DNA from: Fibrobacteria bacterium
GTDB lineage: Bacteria; Fibrobacterota; Fibrobacteria; UBA5070
Direction of reading: 5' to 3'
Length of the DNA: 64,000 nucleotides
Assembly (NCBI GenBank): GCA_020633825.1
Contig: JACKCV010000001.1
Location: 356,001-420,000, forward strand
The notes beneath the pieces are model-generated. The model searched no databases. It was not told where the DNA came from and saw nothing but the letters and a program-made list of their open reading frames with translations. Made by a program: the position numbers and the translations under genes. Positions 50,663-60,481 of the stretch are shown here, piece by piece. Positions within the stretch are counted from its first letter, which is position 1, and each line of letters begins with the position of its first letter.

Positions 50663-52003
50663 GTGAAATTCCTCCAGAGCCTGGCGAACATCTGGAAGAT
50701 TCCGGACCTGCGCAAGCGGGTCCTGTTTACTCTCCTGATGATGGTGATCTATCGCGTTGGTGGACTCATCCCCATTCCTGGGATTGATTCGACGGCTCTG
50801 CGCACCTTCTTCGCGCAGTCGAGCAACGACCTCTTCAACATGTACAACATGTTCGTGGGTGGCGCCTTCGCTCACGCTGCCGTTTTCGCCCTGGGGATCA
50901 TGCCCTACATCTCCGCTTCCATCATTCTGCAGTTGGCCGGGACCATCGTCCCCAAGATCGCCCAGCTCCAGAAGGAAGGCCAGGAAGGTCGGGCCAAGAT
51001 CACCCAATGGACCCGGTACCTCACCGTCGCCATCGCGGCCGTGCAGGCTTTCGGCGTCTCCGTGTACCTGCTCGGGATCAGCACCTCCGATGGGGGCTCG
51101 ATCGTCCTGGATGCCTTCCGCTCCGGTGGTGGTCGTGTCGGATTCACATTCCTCACGGTCCTGACTCTCACCGCCGGAACCATCTTCGTGATGTACCTCG
51201 GCGAACAGATCACGGCGCGAGGCATCGGCAACGGCACCAGCTTGATCATCTTCATCGGCATCGTGGCCGGCGTACCGCAGGCGACCTACCAGGAAGCCAA
51301 GCTGTACTTCGCGGGCGAGCACGACACCATCCGCCTTGCCTTCATCCTCGCGACGGTTTTTGCCATCGTGGCCTTCATCGTCCTGGTCGACCAGGGGGTA
51401 CGAAGAATCCCTCTCCAGAATCCCCGGAAGATGGTCGGGCGCAAGCTCATGGGCGGAGCCGCGAGCTTCCTGCCTCTGAAGGTCAACACCGCCGGCGTGA
51501 TCCCGGTGATCTTCGCGAGCTCCCTGATGTTCATTCCCGGAACCATGGCGACCTTCATGCCGGACGTCCAGCTGATGCAGGACGTGGCGCGCTGGTTCTC
51601 CCCCGGGCACTTGCTCCACGACCTGGGCTACATCGTCCTGATCGTGTTCTTCGCCTATTTCTATACGGCCGTCCAGTACAACCCCAGCGACATCGCCGAC
51701 AACTTGAAAAAGTCCGGCGGTTTCGTCCCCGGTATTCGTCCTGGGCGCAAGACTGCCGAGTACATCGACTACGTCTTGACCCGCATCACGTTGCCCGGAG
51801 CGATCTTCCTGGCCATCATTTCCGTCGGCCCCTTCTACCTGAAGGACAGTCTCGGAACGAGCTTCTACATGGGCGGCACTTCGGTGCTGATCTGCGTAGG
51901 CGTGGCCCTGGAGACTCTTCGTCAACTGGAAGCCCACCTCATGACTCGCCATTACGAGGGATTCCTCGATAAGGGTCGCATCCGCGGCCGCAGGGGGTAC
52001 TGA
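50663..52003 (+). CDS. secY: preprotein translocase subunit SecY
   Basis: The 446-residue channel subunit has ten transmembrane helices, the plug-proximal [27 protein letters not shown], and [19 protein letters not shown] motifs. GTG 50663 starts two bases after the rplO stop, so it is coupled. With SecE (26275) it forms the translocon; secG is elsewhere. adk and map, which often follow secY, are absent. Confidence 0.97.
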   Translation: MKFLQSLANIWKIPDLRKRVLFTLLMMVIYRVGGLIPIPGIDSTALRTFFAQSSNDLFNMYNMFVGGAFAHAAVFALGIMPYISASIILQLAGTIVPKIAQLQKEGQEGRAKITQWTRYLTVAIAAVQAFGVSVYLLGISTSDGGSIVLDAFRSGGGRVGFTFLTVLTLTAGTIFVMYLGEQITARGIGNGTSLIIFIGIVAGVPQATYQEAKLYFAGEHDTIRLAFILATVFAIVAFIVLVDQGVRRIPLQNPRKMVGRKLMGGAASFLPLKVNTAGVIPVIFASSLMFIPGTMATFMPDVQLMQDVARWFSPGHLLHDLGYIVLIVFFAYFYTAVQYNPSDIADNLKKSGGFVPGIRPGRKTAEYIDYVLTRITLPGAIFLAIISVGPFYLKDSLGTSFYMGGTSVLICVGVALETLRQLEAHLMTRHYEGFLDKGRIRGRRGY

Positions 52004-52004
52004 G

Positions 52005-52223
52005 GTGCCAAAAGAAGAAGGAATTCAGGTCGAGGGAAAGGTTGTCGAACCTCTTCCCAACGCCATGTTCCGAGTCGAACTCGAAAATGGACACCTGATC
52101 CTGGCTCATATCAGCGGAAAGATGCGCAAGCATTACATCCGTATCTTGCCAGGTGACAGGGTTTTACTAGAATTGTCCCCCTACGACCTCACGCGGGGAC
52201 GAATCGTCTACCGGCACAAGTAA
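52005..52223 (+). CDS. infA: translation initiation factor IF-1
   Basis: The 72-residue OB-fold factor has [20 protein letters not shown] and [20 protein letters not shown]. It starts at GTG 52005, one base after the secY stop. It occupies the 30S A site during initiation. Confidence 0.97.
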   Translation: MPKEEGIQVEGKVVEPLPNAMFRVELENGHLILAHISGKMRKHYIRILPGDRVLLELSPYDLTRGRIVYRHK

Positions 52224-52237
52224 GGACACGACGAATC

Positions 52238-52354
52238 ATGAAAGTCAGGGCATCCATCAAGGTCCGTTGCACGGAGTGCAAGATCGTCCGTCGCAAGGGC
52301 ATCGTGCGCATCATCTGCAAAAAGAACCCGCGTCACGCGCAGAAGCAGGGGTAA
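52238..52354 (+). CDS. rpmJ: 50S ribosomal protein L36
   Basis: The 38-residue protein [20 protein letters not shown]... has the zinc ligands Cys, Cys (CTEC), Cys (IICKK) and His (PRH), so it is the zinc-binding form. It sits between infA and rpsM in the standard order. Confidence 0.96.
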   Translation: MKVRASIKVRCTECKIVRRKGIVRIICKKNPRHAQKQG

Positions 52355-52360
52355 GTCAGA

Positions 52361-52729
52361 ATGGCTCGTATTCTCGGTATCGAGATTCCCAACAACAAGC
52401 GTGCGGAGTTCGGTCTGACGCACATCTTCGGCATCGGCAACACCCGTGCCGTCAAGATCCTCGAAGCCACCGGCATCGAGATCGGCACCAAGGTCGGAGA
52501 CCTTACCGACGAAGAAATCGGTAAGATCCGTGCCTACGTCGAAGCGAACTTCCCCGTGGAGGGCACACTTCGCTCTCTCCTGGGCATCAACCTCAAGCGC
52601 CTCCAGGACATCGCCTGCTACCGTGGCCTTCGCCATCGTCGTGGGTTGCCCGCTCGTGGTCAGCGCACCCGGACCAACGCTCGTACTCGCAAGGGTCCGC
52701 GCAAGACCGTCGCCAACAAGAAGAAATAA
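52361..52729 (+). CDS. rpsM: 30S ribosomal protein S13
   Basis: The 122-residue protein starts [20 protein letters not shown] and ends with [19 protein letters not shown]. It forms bridges with L5 and P-site tRNA. First gene of the alpha-type operon segment. Confidence 0.97.
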   Translation: MARILGIEIPNNKRAEFGLTHIFGIGNTRAVKILEATGIEIGTKVGDLTDEEIGKIRAYVEANFPVEGTLRSLLGINLKRLQDIACYRGLRHRRGLPARGQRTRTNARTRKGPRKTVANKKK

Positions 52730-52756
52730 GAAACCCTTTCGGAGAACACCGAGCAC

Positions 52757-53188
52757 ATGGCCGAGAATCCTGAGATCCAGGCCCCAGAGGTCGCCGACGC
52801 CCCGGAACAGGGCGAGAAGCGCCGTAAGGGCAAGAAGCGCGCAGACTCCACCGCAGTGGTGCATGTTCTGGCGAGCTTCAACAATACCATCATCACCATC
52901 ACCGATGCGACTGGCAACGTCCTCGCCTGGGGCACCCCTGGCAAGGCCGGTTTCAAGGGCTCTCGCAAGAGCACCCCGTTTGCCGCGCAGGTGGCTGCGG
53001 AAGCTGCCGCCAAAATCGTGATGGACATGGGTGTCCGTCGTGCCGACGTTCTTGTGAAGGGCGCAGGGTCTGGCCGTGAAGCCGCCGTGCGCTCCATCAA
53101 GGCCGCCGGGATGGACATCCTGTCGATCAAGGACGTGACGGGCATTCCGCACAACGGTTGCCGTCCCCGCAAGCGCAGGAGGGTCTGA
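52757..53188 (+). CDS. rpsK: 30S ribosomal protein S11
   Basis: The 143-residue protein has the core [20 protein letters not shown] to [19 protein letters not shown] charged N-terminal extension of about 28 residues (acidic then KRRKGKKR) precedes it, longer than in E. coli. Confidence 0.97.
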   Translation: MAENPEIQAPEVADAPEQGEKRRKGKKRADSTAVVHVLASFNNTIITITDATGNVLAWGTPGKAGFKGSRKSTPFAAQVAAEAAAKIVMDMGVRRADVLVKGAGSGREAAVRSIKAAGMDILSIKDVTGIPHNGCRPRKRRRV

Positions 53189-53192
53189 CCCA

Positions 53193-53822
53193 GTGGCTGT
53201 CTACCGTGGACCAGTTTGCCGGCTCTGCCGTCGCGAGCACGAGAAGCTCTTCCTCAAGGGCGATCGTTGCTTCACCGAAAAGTGCGCCATCGAGCGCCGA
53301 AATGTCGTCCCTGGCCAGCATGGAATGCTGCGTCGTCGTGCTGCTTCCGAATACGGAACCCAGCTGCGCGAGAAGCAGAAGACCAAGCGCACCTATGGAA
53401 CGCTCGAAAAGAAGTTCCGCCGTTACTTCGAGGAGGCTGCGGCCTCCAAGGGTGTGACCGGCGAAAACCTCCTCGTTTCCTTGGAAACTCGCCTCGACAA
53501 CATCGTGTATCGCCTGGGCTTCGCGCCCAACCGCAACACGGCTCGTCAGCTTGTTCGGCACGGACACTTCTCCCTCAATGGCAAGAAGGCTTCCATTCCT
53601 TCCATGCACTTGAAGGCAGGGGATGTCGTCGAAGTGCTTGAGGCGTCCCGCGGGTTGGCCATCATCCAGGCTTCCCTGGCCGGTGCATCCCGTCGTCCCG
53701 AGATCGAGTGGTTGTCCGTCGACAAGGTCAAACTGGCCGGACGCGTGCTTTCCGCACCCGTGCGCACCCAGATTCCGACCCCGGTCAACGAACAGCTCAT
53801 CGTCGAGCTCTACTCCAAGTAA
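53193..53822 (+). CDS. rpsD: 30S ribosomal protein S4, zinc-binding form
   Basis: The 209-residue assembly initiator starts at GTG 53193. Four N-terminal cysteines (CRLC, then C and C in DRCFTEKC) form the C+ zinc site. The S4 RNA-binding domain follows (RLDNIVYRLGFAPNRNTARQ). S4 represses the alpha operon in E. coli. Confidence 0.98.
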   Translation: MAVYRGPVCRLCRREHEKLFLKGDRCFTEKCAIERRNVVPGQHGMLRRRAASEYGTQLREKQKTKRTYGTLEKKFRRYFEEAAASKGVTGENLLVSLETRLDNIVYRLGFAPNRNTARQLVRHGHFSLNGKKASIPSMHLKAGDVVEVLEASRGLAIIQASLAGASRRPEIEWLSVDKVKLAGRVLSAPVRTQIPTPVNEQLIVELYSK

Positions 53823-53833
53823 GGGAAAAGCTC

Positions 53834-54805
53834 ATGAAGTGGAAGGCTCTGCAGATGCCAAAGAGCGTCGCGAAGGACGGTTCCAATGCCGAATCCTTCG
53901 GGCGCTTCGTGATCGAGCCTCTCGAGAGAGGCTGGGGAGTGACGGTTGGGAACGCCTTGCGGCGCGTCCTCTTGTCATCCCTCCAAGGCGCTCGCGTGGT
54001 TGCGATTCGCATCGAGGGGGCTCCCCACGAATTCGGAACCATCCCGGGTGTCAAGGACGACATCACCGATATCGTCCTGAACCTCAAGCAGCTTCGCCTG
54101 AAGCTGAACTCCGATCGCGACGCACGTCTCAAGCTCGACGTCACCGGTGAAGGGGCCGTGCTCGCGTCCGCGATCGAGGCCAACCCCGATGTGACGATCC
54201 TGAATCCGGATCTGCACATCGCGACCCTCGACAAGAACGCTTCGCTGTCGATCGAGATGCGCGTGTCCTCCGGACGCGGCTATCTCCTCGGCGACGAGCT
54301 CAAGCGTCCCGAGGATCCGATCGGATGGATCTATCTCGACACACATTTCTCTCCCGTCACCAAGGTGAACGTCCAAGTGACCGACACCCGTGTGGGACAG
54401 AAAACGGATTTCAACAAGCTCACGCTCGAAATCTGGACCGAGGGCAGCATCACTCCCGAGGACGCTCTGGCCTACGCCGCCAAGCTGCTGGTCGACCACT
54501 TCGAAATGTTCATCAACTTCGAAGGCGACTTGGAGCAGGCCGACAGCCCGGGCAACGACGGCGAACGCGATCGCATCGCGTCCATGCTCAAGATGCGTGT
54601 CGACGAGCTCGAGCTTTCCGTGCGTTCCAGCAACTGCCTCCGTATGGCCAACATCCATACGATCGCCGATCTGGTGCGCAATTCCGAGCAGGACATGCTC
54701 AAGTACAAGAACTTTGGTCGCAAGTCTCTCGTCGAGCTCAGCGAAGTCCTCCAGGGACTTGGATTGAGCTTCGGGTACGATGTCGACCGCTACCTGACCG
54801 ACTGA
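53834..54805 (+). CDS. rpoA: DNA-directed RNA polymerase subunit alpha
   Basis: The 323-residue protein has the N-terminal dimerisation domain (FVIEPLERGWGVTVGNALRR) and the C-terminal DNA-binding domain with ELSVRSSNCLRMANIHTIAD; the Arg in SVRSSNC is the UP-element contact (Arg265 in E. coli). ATG 53834 is chosen because earlier in-frame codons lie within rpsD. Confidence 0.99.
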   Translation: MKWKALQMPKSVAKDGSNAESFGRFVIEPLERGWGVTVGNALRRVLLSSLQGARVVAIRIEGAPHEFGTIPGVKDDITDIVLNLKQLRLKLNSDRDARLKLDVTGEGAVLASAIEANPDVTILNPDLHIATLDKNASLSIEMRVSSGRGYLLGDELKRPEDPIGWIYLDTHFSPVTKVNVQVTDTRVGQKTDFNKLTLEIWTEGSITPEDALAYAAKLLVDHFEMFINFEGDLEQADSPGNDGERDRIASMLKMRVDELELSVRSSNCLRMANIHTIADLVRNSEQDMLKYKNFGRKSLVELSEVLQGLGLSFGYDVDRYLTD

Positions 54806-54815
54806 GGCAAAAGTC

Positions 54816-55286
54816 ATGAAGCACGGTGTCAAGATCAATCGATTGGGCCGCAACGCGAGCCACCGGAAGGCCATGCTGGGCAACCTGGCAACTTCCGTTC
54901 TGCGCCAGGGTCTCAAGGAAAACCAGATGGAACGCCAGGTGCGGACCACCGTCGCCAAGGCCAAGACGGTCAAGCCGCTCGTCGAGCGTCTGATCACCTT
55001 CGCCAAGAAGGGCGATCTCTCCGCTCGTCGCGAAGCCGCCAAGGTCGTCCACGACCACGAAGTCTTGAAGGCTCTCTTCGAGACTCTCGCACCTCGCTAC
55101 AGCGAACGCCAGGGTGGGTACACCCGCGTGCTCAAGCTGGATCGCGAGCGCGCCGGGGACTCCGCGGAAATGGCGATCATCTCGCTGGTCGAGGATGTCG
55201 TCGTCAAGAAGGCTCCCAAGGCCAAGGCCAAGACTTCCGCCAAGAAGATCGACATCACTGAAGCCTCGGTGCCTGCCGAAGCCTAA
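54816..55286 (+). CDS. rplQ: 50S ribosomal protein L17
   Basis: The 156-residue protein starts MKHGVKINRLGRNASHRKAM with the core LAPRYSERQGGYTRVLKL. A Lys/Ala-rich tail of about 30 residues (KKAPKAKAKTSAKK) extends the C terminus. It ends the ribosomal cluster at a terminator. Confidence 0.97.
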   Translation: MKHGVKINRLGRNASHRKAMLGNLATSVLRQGLKENQMERQVRTTVAKAKTVKPLVERLITFAKKGDLSARREAAKVVHDHEVLKALFETLAPRYSERQGGYTRVLKLDRERAGDSAEMAIISLVEDVVVKKAPKAKAKTSAKKIDITEASVPAEA

Positions 55287-55311
55287 GACGGATCGTCGGA
55301 AATCTCTTCCA

Positions 55312-55345
55312 AGGCCCTATCGACATTGTCGGTAGGGCTTTTTGT
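55312..55345 (+). terminator. rho-independent terminator of the alpha operon
   Basis: GCCCTATCGAC (55314-55324) pairs with GTCGGTAGGGC (55328-55338, one G-T) around ATT and is followed by TTTTT. It ends the long ribosomal transcript. Confidence 0.9.
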
Positions 55346-55443
55346 ATTCGGTACTTCGGGGTGGAGACACCGCGGGTCTCGAATCCGGGCCCTGATCGCC
55401 GCCGCAAACACCTTCTCGTCCTCGTCCCATTGAACCGCCTCCC

Positions 55444-57282
55444 ATGGAATTGAACCCACACATCCGATCACGACTGGAGGAGCTGCCCGGCGATCCAGGC
55501 GTGTACATCATGAAGAACGCCGATGGCGAGATCATCTACATCGGCAAGGCCAAGGTCCTGCGGAATCGAGTCCGGAGCTACTTCCAAGGTCGGGAAACTT
55601 CCCACCGGGCGGCCATGGTGCTGCCCAAGCACGTCGTCGACATCGAATGGATCGTGACCGACAACGAATTGGAAGCGTTGATCCTCGAAGCGAATCTGAT
55701 CCGTCAGCACCGTCCCAAGTACAACGTGCTCGCCAAGGACGACAAGCATTTCCCGTACATCCGGCTCACCCTCGGGGAATCCTTCCCCCGCCTCGAGGTG
55801 GTTCGGCGGATCCAGAAGGATCGACATCGCTACTTCGGTCCGTACACGGATGCCAAGGCCATGCGGAGAACCCTGGGGCTGGCACGCGAAATCTTCCGGA
55901 TCAGGGATTGCGAGTTGGATCTGGCAACCAGGCGTCTCGATCGACCATGCCTTTCCTACCACATCAAACGCTGCGACGGTCCCTGCATCGGCGCGATTTC
56001 CGAAGCCGAGTACGAGCCGATCCTTCGGCAACTGGTCTTGATGCTGGAAGGCAAGAATCGCGAGCTGCTCGAAACGCTCCGGGACGAGATGGCTTCCAAG
56101 GCGGCCGCCTTGGATTTCGAAGGCGCCGCGCGACGCCGCGACCAAATCCTGTCCCTGGAGGCCATCCAGCAGTCCCAGAAGGCCGATCTCGGCGAATTCC
56201 TCGACCTCGACGTCTTCGCCCTGACCCGAGAAGGGCGATGGGCTTGCCTCACCCGGTTCATGGTCCGGGGCGGGACCATCCTCGATCGATCCCACCTCAT
56301 GGTCCGTTGCCCTCTCGAAGAAGACGACCACGAGATCATGGAAAGAGGGCTTCTGGAATTCTATCCGGAGGGAGCCGCGGCGCCTCCCGGCGAAATCCAC
56401 CTCTCGGCCATGCCGGACGATCGGGAGCTCCTCGAGGCGCATCTCGGGCGGCTTGCGTCGCGGAAGGTGCGCTTGATGCAGCCGAAGCAAGGAGACTCCT
56501 TCCGGTTGGTTCGCATGGCCATCGCGAACGCCCGCATGCTGCTGGTCGAACACTTGGCGAAGATCGAAACGCGCAATCGGGTTTCCCAAGCGGTTGCGGC
56601 CCTCCAGGAGGCGTTGGGGCTGCCCGAGCCTCCACGCAGGATCCACGGTTTCGACATCTCCCACCTGCAAGGCACGGGGACCGTGGCCAGTCTGGTCGCA
56701 TTCGTCGATGGTCGGCCCTACAAGGCGGGGTATCGGAGATTCCATGTGAAGACCGTCGACGGGATCGACGATTTCGCCTCGATGAAGGAAATTGTCGGAA
56801 GGCATTTCCGTCGGCTCCGGGAGGAGCAGGCCGAACCACCCGACCTGGTTCTCATCGACGGCGGAAAGGGGCAGCTCAAGATGGCCGTGGAAGCGATCCG
56901 CGCCGAAGGCTTCCCCGATCAGGCGGTCCTCGGCTTGGCCAAGAGGATCGAAGAAGTGTTCCTTCCCGGACGCGGCGAATCGATCCTGCTTTCGCTTCGA
57001 TCCCCGGCTCTCAAGATGCTCCAACACTTGCGCGACGAAGCCCATCGATTCGCCATCACCTTCCAAAGGTCCCTCCGGAAGGAGGGGGTCGCAAGTTCCT
57101 GGCTCGATACGATCCCGGGAATCGGTCCTGCAAAGCGGAGTCTGCTCCTGCAGCAGTTCGGGTCGGTCGCGCGGATCCGGCAGGCTACCCGCGAGGAGCT
57201 GTCGAAGCTCGTCGGCACCAAACTGGCACTGGCCATCCAGGAAGCCGACAGGTCCGATCGTGGGGTCGACGCAACCAGCTGA
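55444..57282 (+). CDS. uvrC: excinuclease ABC subunit C
   Basis: The 612-residue endonuclease makes both incisions in nucleotide excision repair. Order: GIY-YIG domain (GVYIMKNADGEIIYIGKAK, residues about 18-36, then catalytic region to 95), a UVR helix pair near 200-235 that binds UvrB, an RNase H-like domain (HGFDISHLQGTGTVASLV; DLVLIDGGKGQ), and C-terminal HhH repeats (PGIGPAKRSLLLQQFGS). It lies between a terminator and a zinc-ribbon gene and is probably a single unit. Confidence 0.97.
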   Translation: MELNPHIRSRLEELPGDPGVYIMKNADGEIIYIGKAKVLRNRVRSYFQGRETSHRAAMVLPKHVVDIEWIVTDNELEALILEANLIRQHRPKYNVLAKDDKHFPYIRLTLGESFPRLEVVRRIQKDRHRYFGPYTDAKAMRRTLGLAREIFRIRDCELDLATRRLDRPCLSYHIKRCDGPCIGAISEAEYEPILRQLVLMLEGKNRELLETLRDEMASKAAALDFEGAARRRDQILSLEAIQQSQKADLGEFLDLDVFALTREGRWACLTRFMVRGGTILDRSHLMVRCPLEEDDHEIMERGLLEFYPEGAAAPPGEIHLSAMPDDRELLEAHLGRLASRKVRLMQPKQGDSFRLVRMAIANARMLLVEHLAKIETRNRVSQAVAALQEALGLPEPPRRIHGFDISHLQGTGTVASLVAFVDGRPYKAGYRRFHVKTVDGIDDFASMKEIVGRHFRRLREEQAEPPDLVLIDGGKGQLKMAVEAIRAEGFPDQAVLGLAKRIEEVFLPGRGESILLSLRSPALKMLQHLRDEAHRFAITFQRSLRKEGVASSWLDTIPGIGPAKRSLLLQQFGSVARIRQATREELSKLVGTKLALAIQEADRSDRGVDATS

Positions 57283-57362
57283 CCGCGGTCGCACCGGGGC
57301 CACCGAACAGTGGTATCCTCGTTTCCGAATTCCATCCAATTGACCCCCAGGGGGAGGCTCGC

Positions 57363-57887
57363 TTGTCAAACATCATGGTCTACTGGTTCTCGAAGGGACA
57401 GGACGAAGTCGGTTTCGCCGATCGCGCCTTGAATCATCTCGTCCAGAAGGGACTGGCCGTTCGGGATGGGGAAGAGGAATTTGCCCTTCTGGGAAAGTTC
57501 GGGGAGTTCAACGGGGAATGCGGCAATGTCGCCATCCGGGAAAAGCTTCCGGCCGCATTGCCGGAAGAAGCCCAGAACTGCGGCCTGTGCCCGAAATGTT
57601 CGGAGGACCTCGGCGTGGCCTTCCTGGATCTGCATGAATCCCTCGTCGCCCCCTCCGCCTTCGAACCCGGCTCGGAGCCGATGCGAAACGGAGAAACGAT
57701 CCAGTGCTCCTCCTGCGGGTGGACGGGGCGCTTCGACGAGGTGGAGTCGGGCATCCAGGGGGAGGCGTTCCTGCTGCGACGGGAGTATCTCGCCTTGTAC
57801 GACGTCTACGTCGACGAAGTGGAACCGCTCCACGAGTTGGCCTCGGAAGTACCGGGATCGGCGATCATGGTGGTTTCCACGACCTGA
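57363..57887 (+). CDS. unknown protein with a zinc-ribbon-like region
   Basis: The frame encodes about 174 residues. TTG 57363 is placed six bases after GGAGG; ATG 57375 is an alternative. A middle region has CGLCPKC and a later CSSCG pair, suggesting a zinc ribbon, with an acidic C-terminal part (YVDEVEPLHELASEV). No membrane segment or signal is visible and no family is recognised. It may be co-transcribed with uvrC, 80 bases upstream. It ends before a bidirectional terminator. Confidence 0.75.
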   Translation: MSNIMVYWFSKGQDEVGFADRALNHLVQKGLAVRDGEEEFALLGKFGEFNGECGNVAIREKLPAALPEEAQNCGLCPKCSEDLGVAFLDLHESLVAPSAFEPGSEPMRNGETIQCSSCGWTGRFDEVESGIQGEAFLLRREYLALYDVYVDEVEPLHELASEVPGSAIMVVSTT

Positions 57888-57947
57888 GGATTCTCCACGG
57901 CCTGTCCCGAGCGGGCGTCCTGAATCCGCCCCGGCGGAGACGAACGA

Positions 57948-57984
57948 GAAAGCCCCCTCCCGGATCTCCGGGAAGGGGCTTTTG
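57948..57984. terminator. bidirectional terminator between convergent genes
   Basis: A 14-base stem (AAGCCCCCTCCCGG with CCGGGAAGGGGCTT, one mismatch) with an ATCT loop has T residues on the plus side (TTTT) and TTTCTCG on the minus side. It serves the zinc-ribbon gene and the GH94 gene. Confidence 0.85.
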
Positions 57985-58027
57985 ATGAAAACCTTTGGGC
58001 GCCAAAGGCGCCCGCAGGAACTCCGAA

Positions 58028-60445
58028 TCAGCCCAGCAGGACCTCGACGGTGTGGTCGCCGGAGGTGAAGGCGGGGGCGACGTTCCCATCGACGGGCTTG
58101 CCGTCGACGGTCATGGACTTGACGCCCTTCGAGACATGGGAGGGGTTCTTCACGGAGATGCGGTAGGTGGCTCCACGCCACTTGCGCAGGACCTCGAAAC
58201 CCTCCCAGGCCTTGGGGATGCAAGGATCGACGATCAGACCCTTGAAGGAGGTGCGGACGCCGCAGATGAACTGCGTCGCGGCCTGGTAGGTCCAGGAGGA
58301 GGTGCCCGACAACCAAGCGTTGCGGCCCAATCCGAACTGGGGATGCTCGTCACCCAGGATGTTCTGGGGATAGCAGTAGGGCTCGGACTCGAATTCGTCG
58401 AGGATCTCGTTCTTCGCCGCGGGGTTGATCTGGTTGTAGTACTGGAAGGCGCGGTCGCCGTTGCCCACCAGCGTCTCGGCGATCATCACCCAAGGATTGG
58501 CATGGAGGAAGATGCCGCCATTCTCCTTGGCCCCGGGGGGATAGGTCGAGACACCGCCGAGCTGCGGATCGAAGCCCTGGTATCCGGGCCAGGAGAGCTT
58601 GATGCCGTTGCGGGTGTTCATGATGTCGAAGACGGACTGCAACGAGGTGTAGGCGCGCTCGCCTTCGGAGAAGCCGGAAATCACCGGCCAGCTCTGCCCG
58701 TTGGTGTAGAGCTTGCCGTAGGCGTTCTCGTTGCTGCCGATGGCCTTGCCGTTCTCGTCGAAGTAGCGCTTCCACCACTTGCCGTCCCAGGCGCACTCGT
58801 TCACGATCTTCTTCATGTCCTCGTAGTACTTGCGGAACTCCGCCACTTCGGTGCTCTTGGAGGTCGCTTCCGCGATCTCGATGGCTTCCTTGAGCGCCTT
58901 GCCGAAGAGGTTGGCGTTGAACAGCGACTCCGCCCCGGTGGGGAGGTTGACGGTGTCGTTCCAGTCGGCGAAGCCCAGCAGAGGAAGGCCGTGCTGGCCG
59001 CGATGGTTCCAGGTGAAGCGCAGGCTGCGGCAGATGTGTTCCCAGACGGTGCCCGTCTCGAGCGCCTTGCCGGTGTGCTTGTCCTTGTCGTAGAACGTGA
59101 TCTCCTTGGAGAGGAAATCCAGGTTCCCGGTCTCCTTGAGGTAGGAGGCCACGGTGAGGACGATCCAGAGGTGGTCGTCGCCGTAGTACTTGGGGCGATC
59201 TTCCTTCTCGCGCGAGTCGCCTTCGTTCGCTTCCATGGTGGAGGGGAAGTACTGGTGCATCGCCGAACCGTCGATCTTCTGGACCGACAGCAGGTTTTCC
59301 ATGAGGACGCGCGCTTCTTCCGGCATGTGGCTCATGACGCCGAGGAGGTCCTGCGAGGAATCGCGGAAGCCGATGCCGCGGTCGGAGCCGTATCCGAGCT
59401 GGTACAGGGAGAGGTACCGGGACCAGTTCTTGGTGGTGTGGCACTGGCGCGGATTGTGGACGTTCACCATCGAGTTGAAGGATGCGTCGGGGGTCTTCAC
59501 GCTCACGGTCTGCAGGTAGTCGTCCCAGAAGGCCGCGAGTTCGGCGAAGGCCGCGTCGACGTTCTTGACGTCGCGGTACTTCTCGATGGAAGGACGGGCG
59601 GCGGCAATGGACGATTCCTGTCCCAGCTGGGTCACGACCCGGTAGGAGGCGCCGGTGTTCAGGGGGCCGACCGCGAACATCTGCGCGGAGATGGTGTCGC
59701 CGCGGACGCAGGTGGAATCGGAGAGCTTGTCGGCGAGGAGGGCGAGGGGCTTGGCGAAGGAGCCCATCTCGTTCTGGCCGAGGAACTTGCGCCGATCGGT
59801 GTCGAAGCTCGAAACCGGCTGGCTCGCGGTGGTGTAGTTCACGGCGAAATCGCGCTTCATGAACGCGTATTGCTCGAGCACCAGGTGTCCGGAGGCTTCC
59901 GGGTGGGCCTTCGTGGTCATGGTCTGGGGGACCCAGTCGGCGTTGGTCAGGTGCTTGAGAGCATCGAAATGGCTGAATTCGTACACGGGCACGATGTCGA
60001 CATGGACGGGGGCGCCGGTGTTGGTGACTTCGATGTCCTGCAGCAGCACGCTGGAGCCCGTGGGCACGAACGCGGTGATCTGGATCTTCAGACCCTTGTA
60101 TTCGACGTTCCAGCGGCTGTAGGACAGGCCGACGTGGCATTCCCACTTGTCCATGGGGATCAAGGTGGGGGTCACGAACGGCGAGAAGATCTCCACCTTG
60201 CCGTTGGCGTCCTTGACGCGGAAGTATATCGTGGAGCCCTTGAAGTCGGAATTGGGCATCCAGGCCAGGTACTTGGTGATCCGGTTCAGGGCGGGGTCGC
60301 CCTTGCAGACCAGGGAGCCGCCGGTGGTGTCGATGATCCCGCCGAATTGCAGGGTTCCGACGTAGTTGCACCACTTGATGGGGGTGGCGGGATTGGTGAC
60401 GACGTATTCCTTCTTCGCGTCGTCGAAGTAACCGTACTTGGACAT
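58028..60445 (-). CDS. GH94 disaccharide phosphorylase (cellobiose/chitobiose phosphorylase-like)
   Basis: The 805-residue protein starts MSKYGYFDDAKKEYVVTNP, and has the GH94 order: beta-sandwich N domain, (alpha/alpha)6 barrel with GIGFRDSSQDLLGV, GDDHLWIV and the catalytic acid in ADWND (Asp near residue 493), then a C-terminal domain with KENGGIFLHANPWV and WRGATYRISVKNPSHVSKG. No signal peptide, so it works in the cytoplasm on imported beta-disaccharide, giving glucose-1-phosphate plus a sugar without ATP cost. The substrate cannot be fixed from sequence. It is downstream of the PadR regulator in the same orientation. Confidence 0.9.
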   Translation of the reverse strand: MSKYGYFDDAKKEYVVTNPATPIKWCNYVGTLQFGGIIDTTGGSLVCKGDPALNRITKYLAWMPNSDFKGSTIYFRVKDANGKVEIFSPFVTPTLIPMDKWECHVGLSYSRWNVEYKGLKIQITAFVPTGSSVLLQDIEVTNTGAPVHVDIVPVYEFSHFDALKHLTNADWVPQTMTTKAHPEASGHLVLEQYAFMKRDFAVNYTTASQPVSSFDTDRRKFLGQNEMGSFAKPLALLADKLSDSTCVRGDTISAQMFAVGPLNTGASYRVVTQLGQESSIAAARPSIEKYRDVKNVDAAFAELAAFWDDYLQTVSVKTPDASFNSMVNVHNPRQCHTTKNWSRYLSLYQLGYGSDRGIGFRDSSQDLLGVMSHMPEEARVLMENLLSVQKIDGSAMHQYFPSTMEANEGDSREKEDRPKYYGDDHLWIVLTVASYLKETGNLDFLSKEITFYDKDKHTGKALETGTVWEHICRSLRFTWNHRGQHGLPLLGFADWNDTVNLPTGAESLFNANLFGKALKEAIEIAEATSKSTEVAEFRKYYEDMKKIVNECAWDGKWWKRYFDENGKAIGSNENAYGKLYTNGQSWPVISGFSEGERAYTSLQSVFDIMNTRNGIKLSWPGYQGFDPQLGGVSTYPPGAKENGGIFLHANPWVMIAETLVGNGDRAFQYYNQINPAAKNEILDEFESEPYCYPQNILGDEHPQFGLGRNAWLSGTSSWTYQAATQFICGVRTSFKGLIVDPCIPKAWEGFEVLRKWRGATYRISVKNPSHVSKGVKSMTVDGKPVDGNVAPAFTSGDHTVEVLLG

Positions 60446-60481
60446 GTTCTCTCCGCTGGGGGTGAGGGTTGGTGGGATGGA

